A stretch of 64,000 nucleotides of DNA from Benthicola sp039584685 (lineage in GTDB: Bacteria > Gemmatimonadota > Gemmatimonadetes > Palauibacterales > Palauibacteraceae): contig JBDGXI010000011.1 in NCBI GenBank assembly GCA_039584685.1, forward strand, positions 1 through 64,000, given 5' to 3'. The notes under the pieces were generated by a model. That model did no database searches. It saw only the letters and a program-made list of their open reading frames with translations, and had not been told where the DNA came from. Position 1 is the stretch's first letter. Each line of letters begins with the position of its first letter. This document shows positions 34,806 through 43,786 of the stretch, in pieces. The position numbers and the translations under genes are program-made.

Positions 34806-36575
34806 CTACTCGTTTAACAACCCGGAAGCCGTCTGCTCGGGCAGAAGTCCCAGCCCGTCCAGGTACCGAGCTATCGTCCGCCGAACGTCGTTCCCGCTCT
34901 CTGCCCGGTCCAGCTTCCGCATCAGCTTCCCGAGGTCCTTGACCGACACGTTGCGAATCAGCTCGCGAATCTCCGGCAAACCCTTGATCGATGCGCTGAA
35001 CTTGCGGTATCCGAGCCCCAGCAGCGCGGCCACTCCGATCGGATCGCTCGACAATTCCCCGCACACGCTGAGGTCGAGCGAGTGGCGGGCGCTATCCTTG
35101 GCTACCCGGCGGTACATCCGGATCAGGGCAGGGTGGAGCGGGTCGTAAAGCTTCCCGAGGTTCGCGTTGCCCCGATCGGCGGCCAGCACGTATTGCGTAA
35201 GGTCATTGGTCCCCAAGCTGACGAAGTCGACATAGGGCGCGAGGAGATCCAGGATCTCGACCGCCGCCGGGATCTCGACCATCACACCGAGCTGAAGTCG
35301 AACTCCTGAGTCCGCGATGCCGAGCGAAGAGTATACCTCGGTTAGCATGTCACGCGTTCGCTGCATTTCCTCCACTGCAGAAACGAACGGAATGAGGAGG
35401 CGCAGGTTGCCGCCGTCGGACGCCCGGATCGCCGCACGCAGCTGATTGCGGAACAGGTCCGGCATGTCCAGACAGATGCGGATCGCTCTCCAGCCCAGGT
35501 AGGGGTTGTCTTCCGGAGGCAACGCCAGAAAGAGCGGGAACTTGTCTCCGCCGATGTCGAATGTCCGGAGGGTCACCTCCCGGTCCGGGAATGCCTCCAG
35601 CACCGTCCGGTAGGCCTGGATCTGCTCATCCTCCCCCGGGATCTCGCGGCGCCCGATCACCAGAAACTCGGAACGGAAGAGTCCTACACCGTCTGCGCCG
35701 AGGCGGGCTGCTTCGGCTGCTTCATGCGGCAGGTCCAGATTGGCCTGCACCACGGTATGGACCCCGTCCTTCGTCGCAGTCGGGCGCCCGGCGAGTTCCT
35801 GCAAGGCTTCTCGCCTGTGTGTCGCCTGCGCCACGGCACGGTGAAATCCCTCGACCTCCTGCGAGCTGGGGTTGATCCGTATCTCTCCGGTTCGTCCGTT
35901 CACCAGCAGCCGGTCGTCGTCTTCGATCGACTGCAGGGCCCCACCGACCGCCACCACCACCGGGATCCCGAGTGCCCGAGCGAGAATCACCCCGTGTGCT
36001 CCGCGCGATCCGCCCGACAGCACGACTCCGAGAATCCTCTCAGGGTCGAGGCGTGCGGCAATACTCGGGGGAAGTTCGCTACCGACGAGGATCGCGGGCT
36101 CCTCACCCTCGACGACCAGATCGGACGGATCACCTCGACCGAGCAGGTGCGAGAGGACTCTCACCCTGACGTCATGCAGGTCGGCCAGTCTGTCCACGAG
36201 CATGGCGTGCGCGGATTCCTGTATTCGGATCCGCATCTCGAGGATCTGCCAGTCGAACGCACGTTCCGCGCATATGTAGTTGTCCCGCACGTAGCTCAAC
36301 GTGCCGTGAACGAGATCCGGATCCTCGATCATCATCGCTTGCGATTCGAAGACCTTGCCTTCGAACGAGCCGATGCGTCGGGCCGTCTCGGCCTGCAGAT
36401 GCGTGACATACTCCAGCGCTCGAGCCCTTGCCTGCCCGAGCCGCTCCACTTCGTTCTCTACTTCCTCCGGTCGAATCGTCCGGTGAGGGACGAGCGGGAT
36501 ATCCCAGTTTATACGGCGTACGGGGCCGAGGGCTCTCCCTGCTGAAGCTCCCACGCCTTCCAGGATTCGCGACAT
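34806..36575 (-). CDS. ptsI: phosphoenolpyruvate--protein phosphotransferase (PTS enzyme I)
   Basis: A 589-residue cytoplasmic EI. The phosphorylated His is in LSGGSRGAHGVILARALG near residue 190, followed by the TIM-barrel PEP domain with LFRSEFLVIGR, LRTFDIGGDKFP, SLGTNDLTQYVLAADRGN and the late Cys motif DLSVCGELSSD. It passes phosphate from PEP to HPr. ATG 36575 follows the HPr stop by 1 nt. Confidence 0.96.
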   Translation of the reverse strand: MSRILEGVGASAGRALGPVRRINWDIPLVPHRTIRPEEVENEVERLGQARARALEYVTHLQAETARRIGSFEGKVFESQAMMIEDPDLVHGTLSYVRDNYICAERAFDWQILEMRIRIQESAHAMLVDRLADLHDVRVRVLSHLLGRGDPSDLVVEGEEPAILVGSELPPSIAARLDPERILGVVLSGGSRGAHGVILARALGIPVVVAVGGALQSIEDDDRLLVNGRTGEIRINPSSQEVEGFHRAVAQATHRREALQELAGRPTATKDGVHTVVQANLDLPHEAAEAARLGADGVGLFRSEFLVIGRREIPGEDEQIQAYRTVLEAFPDREVTLRTFDIGGDKFPLFLALPPEDNPYLGWRAIRICLDMPDLFRNQLRAAIRASDGGNLRLLIPFVSAVEEMQRTRDMLTEVYSSLGIADSGVRLQLGVMVEIPAAVEILDLLAPYVDFVSLGTNDLTQYVLAADRGNANLGKLYDPLHPALIRMYRRVAKDSARHSLDLSVCGELSSDPIGVAALLGLGYRKFSASIKGLPEIRELIRNVSVKDLGKLMRKLDRAESGNDVRRTIARYLDGLGLLPEQTASGLLNE

Positions 36576-36576
36576 G

Positions 36577-36909
36577 TCAGTCCTCGACCTCGTAGTCCGA
36601 CTCGGCCTCCCCGAAGTGATTCCCCACCAGCGTGGCCAGAGCCTCCACCGCCTCAATAGCATCCACGCCAGAGGCACGGATTCGCACGTTCGATCCGCAC
36701 TCGGCAGCGAGCATCATCACTCCCATGATACTCTTGCCGTTTACCTCGAGTCCATCCTTCTCGACGTAAACCTTCGAAGTGAACCGCGAAGACAGCTTCA
36801 CGAATTCAGCGGCCGGTCTCGCGTGCAGGCCGTAGGGATTGCGTATGGTGACGATCCGCTCGTCCTGAGCTTCCTTCCCTTTCCCTCCGCCTCTGACCGA
36901 ATCGCTCAT
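36577..36909 (-). CDS. ptsH: phosphocarrier protein HPr
   Basis: A 110-residue HPr with a charged N-terminal extension of about 20 residues. The catalytic His is in NPYGLHARPAAEFV, and the regulatory Ser is in NGKSIMGVMML, so it can be phosphorylated both by EI and by the HPr kinase encoded in this cluster. ATG 36909 was chosen after a GGAG-like site; it follows the IID gene after 4 bp. Confidence 0.94.
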   Translation of the reverse strand: MSDSVRGGGKGKEAQDERIVTIRNPYGLHARPAAEFVKLSSRFTSKVYVEKDGLEVNGKSIMGVMMLAAECGSNVRIRASGVDAIEAVEALATLVGNHFGEAESDYEVED

Positions 36910-36913
36910 GATC

Positions 36914-37669
36914 TCAACTCGCCAGAGCGCCGAGGACCCACAACACGGGTGCGGCCAGCAAGAGCACCGCTGCAAATCGTCCGCCGTGCCGCGGGAAGCG
37001 GAATGACGCAAGAGCCACTGCTGCGCCCAGCCCGATGAGAACTCCGGACTCGAAGGAGCCTCCACCCATGCGCACCAGAGCGTTGGCCACCAGCAGGGCG
37101 ACGACACCCGTCAGGATCATGTTCACCGGCCACAACCGTCCCGCCCACCTTTCCAGCCACGAGCTCTTCAGCACCCGACCCACGCCGAGTCCCGCTTCCC
37201 AACCCGCCACGTACGCCCAGGTCCTCACGGCGATGTGCCCCCCGTTGTACAGGACCAGGAACAGCGCCACGCTCCACGCGGGTCCGGCACCCAGCAGATA
37301 CGCGAGCATGCCGACCAGGACGCAGATGGGCCTCCACTGGCCCCACACGGCCCGGTCTCCGACAGTACCGAGGGGGCCGCGAAGGGCGGTCCTGAACTTG
37401 TCAATCGTCTGCGGATCGACTCCTTCCTGCTCCAGTCGGCCGAGCGCCGCAACAGCCATGGCGCACAGATACGGGTGTCCGTTGAACGCACGCATGCTGC
37501 GTCCCACAGATTCGCGGAGCTGTACGGGATCGCCAGCGTAGATGCGTCTCAGAAGAGGCAGCATCGCGTAGGCGATTCCCCCGCCGACCATGGTCCGGTA
37601 GTTCCACGAACCTTGCACGGCGAACGTCCTCGACCAGGCAGCCACGTGGTCCGAGCGCAAGGGCTTCAT
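36914..37669 (-). CDS. PTS mannose-family enzyme IID
   Basis: A 251-residue membrane protein of the mannose/fructose/sorbose IID family: FAVQGSWNYRTMVGGGIAYA at the N-terminus, FNGHPYLCAMAVAALGRLEQ and several C-terminal helices. It forms the sugar channel with IIC. It overlaps IIC by 4 bp. Confidence 0.88.
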   Translation of the reverse strand: MKPLRSDHVAAWSRTFAVQGSWNYRTMVGGGIAYAMLPLLRRIYAGDPVQLRESVGRSMRAFNGHPYLCAMAVAALGRLEQEGVDPQTIDKFRTALRGPLGTVGDRAVWGQWRPICVLVGMLAYLLGAGPAWSVALFLVLYNGGHIAVRTWAYVAGWEAGLGVGRVLKSSWLERWAGRLWPVNMILTGVVALLVANALVRMGGGSFESGVLIGLGAAVALASFRFPRHGGRFAAVLLLAAPVLWVLGALAS

Positions 37670-38373
37670 GCCAGCCCCCCGAGCACCAGAAGGAGCGCCA
37701 CGCCGGCGCCCACGAGGATCAGAGGCCAGCCCCGCACTCCGAAGGCCGACGACCTCGCCGCGGCCCCCGCCGAAGACGCGAGGCCGAGCGCCAGGGCCGC
37801 GAGGCCATAGCGCCCCAGGGCGGAAGGCCCTGTACCAACCGCCAGCGTCACAACCAGAGCCGCGGGGACCAGGAAGGCAGCCACGAGTACTCCGCCCCGA
37901 AGGGCGTCCAGCCAGATGGCGATCCGATGGCGCTGCTCGAGGAGACCCGGGTCCGCCGCCAGGTCTCCGTCAGGGCTCATGATTCGCTCGTTGAGGCGCC
38001 GTCGGACGTAGATCGTCACCGTACCGACCCACGCCAGCCCCCATCCGATGGCTATGGCTACCATAAGGGCGCCGACTGCTTGACCGCCGGAAGCAGCCCA
38101 CGCCGCTCCCGCCACCAGACCGGCCGGACCCGTGTCCGGATATTTTGCCGCTCCGAACGGCGGGTGCTGCAGGGCGAAGATCTCAAGCACAAGCCCGACG
38201 AGCATTCCAGCCACCGGATTCCCGAAAAGCCAACCGCCGATCGTCGCCGACACGATGGGTCGAGACACCATGGCCTGGGGCCAGGACACTGAGTCCATGC
38301 CCAGCCCGGCCCCCGCCAGGACGGCCAGGATCCATGTTCCGGGGCCCACATACAATTCACTCCAGGACATCAA
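37666..38373 (-). CDS. PTS mannose-family enzyme IIC
   Basis: A 235-residue integral membrane protein of the mannose/sorbose IIC family, with SRPIVSATIGGWLFGNPVAG, GLVLEIFALQHPPFGAAKYP and GPAGLVAGAAWA motifs. Substrate-binding subunit of the permease. The start overlaps the IIB gene by 17 bp. No sugar catabolic genes adjoin it, so the sugar is unknown. Confidence 0.88.
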   Translation of the reverse strand: MMSWSELYVGPGTWILAVLAGAGLGMDSVSWPQAMVSRPIVSATIGGWLFGNPVAGMLVGLVLEIFALQHPPFGAAKYPDTGPAGLVAGAAWAASGGQAVGALMVAIAIGWGLAWVGTVTIYVRRRLNERIMSPDGDLAADPGLLEQRHRIAIWLDALRGGVLVAAFLVPAALVVTLAVGTGPSALGRYGLAALALGLASSAGAAARSSAFGVRGWPLILVGAGVALLLVLGGLA

Positions 38374-38845
38374 TCAGACTCTCCAGATCGACTTCCCGGC
38401 CAGCCGGAAGGTCCCGGGCCGTGACCCCGTTCGAAGCCCTGTGTATCGCTTCGAGATCCTCCGCCTCATCCTGTCCCAGATGGACGTAAGTCAGGACTCT
38501 CCGCCTATCTTCGGCGGCGTGCAGACCTCCCAGGTTCACACGTCGATCCGACAGCAAGCCCGCGTCCGCCAGGGATCTCATTTCCGCCGTACCACGAGTC
38601 AACAGGGCGCCACGAGCCACGCGGGCGTCCAGCTCTCCGAAGAGATCTATCGCCCGTTCGACAGAGACGAACTCCGCCGTCGTTCCCTCCGGAAGTCCCG
38701 CACTGTAGAGATCCCTCTCCCACTCGCTCTCGGCCAGCTCGTCATCGACGACCACGTAGAGTTCGATGCCCAACCGCATGCCCCACCCCACGATCACCTG
38801 CCCGTGAAGCAGGCGTTCATCGATGCGAAACAGGACCAGGGTCAC
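38357..38845 (-). CDS. PTS mannose-family enzyme IIB
   Basis: A 162-residue cytoplasmic IIB. The phosphorylated His is in FRIDERLLHGQVIVGWG near residue 14, as in ManX-type IIB, so it should be catalytically competent. Passes phosphate from IIA to the incoming sugar. Overlaps IIA by 4 bp. Confidence 0.92.
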   Translation of the reverse strand: MTLVLFRIDERLLHGQVIVGWGMRLGIELYVVVDDELAESEWERDLYSAGLPEGTTAEFVSVERAIDLFGELDARVARGALLTRGTAEMRSLADAGLLSDRRVNLGGLHAAEDRRRVLTYVHLGQDEAEDLEAIHRASNGVTARDLPAGREVDLESLIDVLE

Positions 38846-39231
38846 GGACAGAGATCCGGAAGGTGAGCGATCGTGCCGGCCCGCCCCTTCTCGACCACAC
38901 GCTCCGACAGCTCCGCCAAATCCATGTCACGGTGAAACACGAAGTCGAGGAGCATGGGCAGGTTGACGCCCGACACTACCGGCATTCCCCCGCCATCACG
39001 AGCCACGAAGCGCGCGGCATGGGAACAGCTCCCGCTGGCGAGATCTACGAAGACGAGTGCCGGCTCCGCGCCGACTGCATCACGAATGCGGGCCATCAGC
39101 AGCTCCGGCGAGCAGCCCTCGTTGCTGATCGGCCTCAGGGCCCCCACGACGCCGGAAATGGACTCGACTGTCTCGACGAGGCATCGGGCCAGGTTGCCGT
39201 GTGCGACCACGACCCCCCGGACCTCACTCAT
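38842..39231 (-). CDS. PTS mannose-family enzyme IIA
   Basis: A 129-residue IIA domain with the active His in GVVVAHGNLA near residue 11 and FVDLASGSCSHAA, then MPVVSGVNLPMLLDF. It takes phosphate from HPr. It overlaps hprK by 8 bp, which ties the transporter to HPr kinase control. Confidence 0.9.
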   Translation of the reverse strand: MSEVRGVVVAHGNLARCLVETVESISGVVGALRPISNEGCSPELLMARIRDAVGAEPALVFVDLASGSCSHAARFVARDGGGMPVVSGVNLPMLLDFVFHRDMDLAELSERVVEKGRAGTIAHLPDLCP

Positions 39232-40183
39232 AGTCCTCCTCGAGATAGTCCCTCAGCGGCTGCATCAGCAGACGAAGATTCCGCTCGAACATTCGCGCGC
39301 TGTCGACACCGGCGTACCGCAGGAGGTGGTTCATCGCGACGACTTCGCTTATGACCGTGATGTTCTTCCCCGGGTTGAGAGGAATGACCACTCGCGGAAT
39401 CGAAGTCCCCAGGATCTCCGTCGTGTCGCGTTCCAACCCGGTCCGATCATAGTTGGCGTTCTCCTGCCAGTGCTCCAGTTGCACGACCACCTCAATCCGC
39501 TTCTGCTGGCGCACCGCGCGAACTCCGAAGAGCGCTCTCACGTCGATGATTCCGATTCCTCGGATCTCCATGTGGTGCTGCTGATGCTCGTGCGCCTGTC
39601 CGATCAGGACATCGAGCCCGCGGCGTCTCACCAGAACCACGTCGTCGGCCACAAGCCTGTGGCCTCGTTCGACGAGGTCGAGGACGCATTCGCTCTTGCC
39701 GATTCCGCTGGCTCCGACGAAGAGCAGGCCGACTCCATACACATCCGCGACCGATCCGTGAATGGCCGTCGTCGGGGCAAATTCCTCGTCCAGAAACGGC
39801 TTGATGCGCCGGTAGAACTCGCCCGTCTTGAGATTCGACTTCAGAACCGGTATCGACCGGTCCTCCGCAAGACTCAAGAGCTCCGCCGGGGGCTCCAGGC
39901 CCTTGGTCACGAACACGACCGGCACCTCACTGCCCAGGAATCCATCGAGTACGTCCTGTCTGGCCTCGTCCTCCAGGGACCTCAAGAACATGACCTCGGT
40001 CTCTCCCAGCACCTGCATTCGACGACTCGGGAATCGATCCGTGAATCCGGCTAGCACCAGTCCCGGACTGGATATGTCCGAACTGGTGATCTCCCTCGAG
40101 AGCCCCCCATCCCCTGCGATGAGCTCCAGGTCCAGGCTCTTCTGTCGCTGCTCAAGGAGATCTGAGACGTGCAGGACGCTCAC
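39224..40183 (-). CDS. hprK: HPr kinase/phosphorylase
   Basis: A 319-residue bifunctional enzyme that phosphorylates or dephosphorylates the regulatory Ser of HPr. P-loop FVGASGIGKSE near residue 155, then GHRLVADDVVLV and the signature HHMEIRGIGIIDVRALFG. GTG 40183 was chosen since it forms a GTGA overlap with the hpf stop. Phosphate from HPr-Ser signalling would link carbon state to the transport genes downstream. Confidence 0.95.
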   Translation of the reverse strand: MSVLHVSDLLEQRQKSLDLELIAGDGGLSREITSSDISSPGLVLAGFTDRFPSRRMQVLGETEVMFLRSLEDEARQDVLDGFLGSEVPVVFVTKGLEPPAELLSLAEDRSIPVLKSNLKTGEFYRRIKPFLDEEFAPTTAIHGSVADVYGVGLLFVGASGIGKSECVLDLVERGHRLVADDVVLVRRRGLDVLIGQAHEHQQHHMEIRGIGIIDVRALFGVRAVRQQKRIEVVVQLEHWQENANYDRTGLERDTTEILGTSIPRVVIPLNPGKNITVISEVVAMNHLLRYAGVDSARMFERNLRLLMQPLRDYLEEDYE

Positions 40184-40518
40184 GACTCCGTGTTCTCCGC
40201 GGCGCCGACCTGGAACTCCGGAGCGGCTTTGCGATCGCGTACTTTTTCGCGACGGCTCTTGAGCTGTCGGGACAGTTTCTCGCACAGCTGATCCACGGCG
40301 GTACGGAAATCCCCCGCCTGTGCGCCGGCGTGGACACCCGTACCGCGCCGAATACTGACGTTGGCCTCTGCCAGGCAGCGTTTCTTCTCTTCCGACAGGG
40401 TCACTTCGATGCGGGAGACGTTGTCATCAAACCGGGTGAGCCGGTTGAATCGATCCTCCATGTGCTCTCTCAGGCTCTCCGCGATTTCCACGTGCCTTCC
40501 AGAGATGATGATGTGCAT
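40180..40518 (-). CDS. hpf: ribosome hibernation-promoting factor, short form
   Basis: A 112-residue HPF/RaiA-family protein (HIIISGRHVEIAESLREHME, then EANVSIRRGTGVHAG). It binds the small subunit in stationary phase. It lacks the C-terminal dimerisation domain of long HPF. Coupled to hprK; hpf and PTS regulatory genes also neighbour each other in many proteobacteria. Confidence 0.93.
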   Translation of the reverse strand: MHIIISGRHVEIAESLREHMEDRFNRLTRFDDNVSRIEVTLSEEKKRCLAEANVSIRRGTGVHAGAQAGDFRTAVDQLCEKLSRQLKSRREKVRDRKAAPEFQVGAAENTES

Positions 40519-40530
40519 CGAATCCCTCCT

Positions 40531-41643
40531 CTAGCGTGAAGCGGACATCCGCAAGATATCCTCCAACCCCTCTGTCGTCGCCTCCCAGGTGAACCGTCCG
40601 GCGTGCACCGCCGCCCGGGCTCCCAACCTGTCCCGCAGGTTCCGGTCCTCGACGAGTCGACGCAGCGCCCCGGCCCAGGCCTCCACGTTGTCGTGCGGAA
40701 CCAGGAAACCCGTCTGGCCATCGAGAACCGACTCCCGGAGACCCGGTGAGTCGCTAGCCACCGACGGAGTCCCGCACGCCGCAGCCTCGACGTTGGTGAT
40801 GCCCCAACCCTCCTTCGGCGACGGATAGACGTTGATCCAGGCAGAGCGGAGGATTTCGACCTTCTCCCCTTCTGAAACGAACCCTCGAAAAGCCACTCGG
40901 TTCCCCAACTCCAACTCGGTCGCCACGCGTTCGAGCCGAGCCTTGTCGTCACCCTGACCGACCACCAGGAAGTCTACGTCTATCCCCTCCGCCCGCAGCC
41001 GGGCCACGGCCCTCAGAACCAGGTCTATTCTCTTGTAACGTCGCAATCTTCCAACGTATGCGATCGTCGGCCCGGACGCGCGATCGGCACTGGAGGCCGG
41101 GGTGAATACGCTGTGGTCGATTCCGGGGTAGCTGACATGGATGCGGTCCCGAGGGAACCCTCGATCCTCCAGATCCGAAGCCGTGCTATCCGATATGACC
41201 ACGAAATCCCGGTTCCTGTAGGCGGCCGGCATCAGGCGTTCTGCTGCCCACACCGTCGCCGCCACCGGCAGGCTCTCCTGCTGGAACGCCGTAGATCCGA
41301 ACAGGTGAGGCACCAGCCCGACCACCGGCATATTCGCCCAGAACGGCGTAAAAAGTGGAAGTTTGTTGATGTCCTCCACCAGGACGTCGAACGGTTTCTG
41401 TCCCTCCGTAACCGCTCGAAAGCCCTCACGAACATGGAGCGGAAAGGTGTAGCGACTGCCCCTGCGGACCACTCGCATACCGTCCACGACATCCTCGGCG
41501 GGTGATCCGTCCCATCCGGAGACCAGCAACGACACGTCGTGTCCCCTCGAGGCCAGTCTGCCGAAGATCTCGTGCAGGTGCACTTCGGCGCCCCCCGCCT
41601 CGGGGTTCAGCCGGTCCTGCCAGTTGACGACCAGAATGCGCAC
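40531..41643 (-). CDS. glycosyltransferase, family 4 (GT-B)
   Basis: A 370-residue retaining glycosyltransferase: N-terminal RLNPEAGGAEVHLHEIFGRL, C-terminal Rossmann half with YVGRLRRYKRIDLVLRAVA, and the nucleotide-sugar site PSPKEGWGITNVEAAACGTP (E-x7-E). Sugar donor and acceptor are unknown; a surface glycan role is likely. It lies between nusB and hpf. Confidence 0.88.
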   Translation of the reverse strand: MRILVVNWQDRLNPEAGGAEVHLHEIFGRLASRGHDVSLLVSGWDGSPAEDVVDGMRVVRRGSRYTFPLHVREGFRAVTEGQKPFDVLVEDINKLPLFTPFWANMPVVGLVPHLFGSTAFQQESLPVAATVWAAERLMPAAYRNRDFVVISDSTASDLEDRGFPRDRIHVSYPGIDHSVFTPASSADRASGPTIAYVGRLRRYKRIDLVLRAVARLRAEGIDVDFLVVGQGDDKARLERVATELELGNRVAFRGFVSEGEKVEILRSAWINVYPSPKEGWGITNVEAAACGTPSVASDSPGLRESVLDGQTGFLVPHDNVEAWAGALRRLVEDRNLRDRLGARAAVHAGRFTWEATTEGLEDILRMSASR

Positions 41644-41658
41644 GGTAATCCGGTCGCT

Positions 41659-42081
41659 TCAGGAGCTCGAGATCTGTCGCCCTACGGCATCGAGCACGCC
41701 GTTGACGAACCCCGGACTGTCGTCACTGCCATACCTCTCCGCGAGGCGGATGGCCTCGTGGATCGCGACACGGTGCGGAACGTCCTCCATCGCCATCATT
41801 TCGATCGTGCCGATCCGGAGGATGTTTCGGTCGATCGCCGAGAGGCGATCCAGCCTCCAGTTCGGCATGCTCGCCTCGATACGCCTGTCGCATTCGGGTA
41901 GGCCCAGATCCAACGCCGAGAGCAATTCATCGATATAGGGGCGATAGCGGAGGCTGACGATTCTACCCTGCAGCGCCTGTCGAGCCCATTCGCGGATCGA
42001 TCCGTCGCCCGCCATGTCCCAACCATACATGACCTGGAGCACCCAGCTCCGAGCCCTGGACCTGGGATTCGCCGACCTCAT
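41659..42081 (-). CDS. nusB: transcription antitermination protein NusB
   Basis: A 140-residue all-helical NusB, with ARSWVLQVMYGWDM at the N-terminus and ILRIGTIEMMAMEDVPHRVA, INEA-like IHEAIRLAERYGSDDSPGFV and NGVLDAVG at the C-terminus. It acts with NusE in rRNA antitermination. ATG 42081 overlaps ribH by 4 bp. The ribH-nusB order is common in bacteria. Confidence 0.94.
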   Translation of the reverse strand: MRSANPRSRARSWVLQVMYGWDMAGDGSIREWARQALQGRIVSLRYRPYIDELLSALDLGLPECDRRIEASMPNWRLDRLSAIDRNILRIGTIEMMAMEDVPHRVAIHEAIRLAERYGSDDSPGFVNGVLDAVGRQISSS

Positions 42082-42542
42082 CCGAGCCGCGCGACCAGAT
42101 CGCACATCTGGAGCACCGCGAGCGCTGCCTCCTCGCCCTTGTCCCCCTTCTCCCCTCCTGCCCGCGCCAGGGCCTGATCTCCGTCATCCGTCGTCAGAAG
42201 TCCGAAACCGACCGGCACGGCCGATTCGCGGGCGAGCGCCTCGAGACCGACGGTCGCACCCATCGACACATACTCGAAATGCGAGGTCTCACCCCGGATC
42301 ACACACCCCAGCGCCAGGATTCCGTCGTAGGCAGCGTGCGCCAGAGCCAGGCGGACTCCCAGAGGCAACTCCCACGCACCCGGAACGTGCAGGACGTCGA
42401 TGTCGGCAGGCAGAACACCGGAGGACTCAAGACACCGCCGCGCACCCTCTTCGAGGCGACGCGTGACCGGCTCGTTGAAGCGACTCACGACCAGGCAGAG
42501 CCGCAGGCCCTGCCTCCGTGTCGGGCCCTCTGACGCGGACAT
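42078..42542 (-). CDS. ribH: 6,7-dimethyl-8-ribityllumazine synthase
   Basis: A 154-residue lumazine synthase: VVSRFNEPVTRRL, VPGAWELPLGVRLA, GCVIRGETSHFEYVS (catalytic His) and PVGFGLLTTDD. It condenses the ribityl-pyrimidine with the ribBA product. Its ATG shares one base with the ribBA stop (TGATG). Confidence 0.96.
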   Translation of the reverse strand: MSASEGPTRRQGLRLCLVVSRFNEPVTRRLEEGARRCLESSGVLPADIDVLHVPGAWELPLGVRLALAHAAYDGILALGCVIRGETSHFEYVSMGATVGLEALARESAVPVGFGLLTTDDGDQALARAGGEKGDKGEEAALAVLQMCDLVARLG

Positions 42543-43759
42543 CAGGACTCGAGTAGATGGCCCAGCTTGTCTCGCTTGGCCTCGAGGTACTCGTGATTCA
42601 GATCCGTCGCCGTGACCTCGAGCGGAACCCGGTCCGTGATTTCGAGTCCAAAGCCCTCCAGGCCGGTGAGCTTCTTCGGATTGTTCGTCATGGCCCGGAT
42701 CTTCTTGAGGCCCAGATCGAGAAGGATCTGGGCTCCGATCCCGTAGTTCCTCAGGTCGGGGGGGAACCCGAGGAGTTCGTTTGCCTCAACCGTGTCGTGT
42801 CCCCGGTCCTGCAACTCGTACGCACGCAGCTTGTTCAGCAGGCCTATGCCACGGCCCTCCTGGTCGAGGTAGACGATCACGCCGCACCCTTCCTCCGACA
42901 CGTGCCGCAGCGCTGCCTCGAGCTGCGGGCCACAATCGCAGCGACCGGAACCGAACACATCTCCCGTCAGACACTTCGAGTGCACTCGAACCAGGACGTC
43001 ATCCGCTCCCGCCACCTCGCCGAGCACGAGTGCGATGTGCTCCCTGTCGTCCACGAGATTCGAATACCCCACCACCCTGAACTCGCCGTACCGGGTCGGG
43101 AGGGTAGCCTCCGCCACCCGGCCCACCAGGCGCTCGTTCTTGAGGCGGTAGGAGATGATCTGAGCCACCGTGATGAAGGGCAGGCCGTGCGCGGCAGAGA
43201 ACTTCTCGAGTTCCGGGCGCCGGGCCATGGTTCCGTCTTCGTTGAGGATCTCGCAGATCACTCCCGCCGGTACAAGTCCGGCCAATCTGGCGAGATCCAT
43301 CGACGCCTCCGTCTGGCCCACCCGCTGCAGTACTCCCCCCACCTTGGCGCGCAGCGGGAAGATGTGCCCCGGACGAATGAGATCGGACGGCTTGGCATCT
43401 TCCGACACGGCGACCTGGATCGTCCGCGCCCTGTCACCCGCCGAGATGCCCGTCGAGACACCGAGCTCCGGAGTGGCGTCGATCGACACCGTAAACGCTG
43501 TCCCGTTGGGATCGTGCCCGCGCCCGTCCGACATCAGGGGCAGGTCCAGGCGATCGGCGATCTCGGCCGACAGCGTCAGGCAGACGAGCCCGCGCCCGTG
43601 CGTCGCCATGAAATTGATGATCTCCGGCGTGACGAGCTCGGCCGCGCACACCAGGTCGCCTTCGTTCTCTCGATCCTCGTCATCGGCCACGATCACGAGA
43701 CCGCCCGCCCGAATGACTTCTATGGCCTCACGAACCTGCTTATCGTCAGTGGACAACAC
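42542..43759 (-). CDS. ribBA: bifunctional DHBP synthase / GTP cyclohydrolase II
   Basis: A 405-residue fusion. The N-terminal RibB half has DDEDRENEGDLVCAAE and MATHGRGLVCLTL; the C-terminal RibA half has the zinc Cys set in SKCLTGDVFGSGRCDCGPQL and YLDQEGRGIGL. It feeds both branches of riboflavin synthesis. Follows ribE after 27 bp. Confidence 0.96.
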   Translation of the reverse strand: MLSTDDKQVREAIEVIRAGGLVIVADDEDRENEGDLVCAAELVTPEIINFMATHGRGLVCLTLSAEIADRLDLPLMSDGRGHDPNGTAFTVSIDATPELGVSTGISAGDRARTIQVAVSEDAKPSDLIRPGHIFPLRAKVGGVLQRVGQTEASMDLARLAGLVPAGVICEILNEDGTMARRPELEKFSAAHGLPFITVAQIISYRLKNERLVGRVAEATLPTRYGEFRVVGYSNLVDDREHIALVLGEVAGADDVLVRVHSKCLTGDVFGSGRCDCGPQLEAALRHVSEEGCGVIVYLDQEGRGIGLLNKLRAYELQDRGHDTVEANELLGFPPDLRNYGIGAQILLDLGLKKIRAMTNNPKKLTGLEGFGLEITDRVPLEVTATDLNHEYLEAKRDKLGHLLES

Positions 43760-43786
43760 CGTACGACCCCCCTCCGGGTTGAGCGC

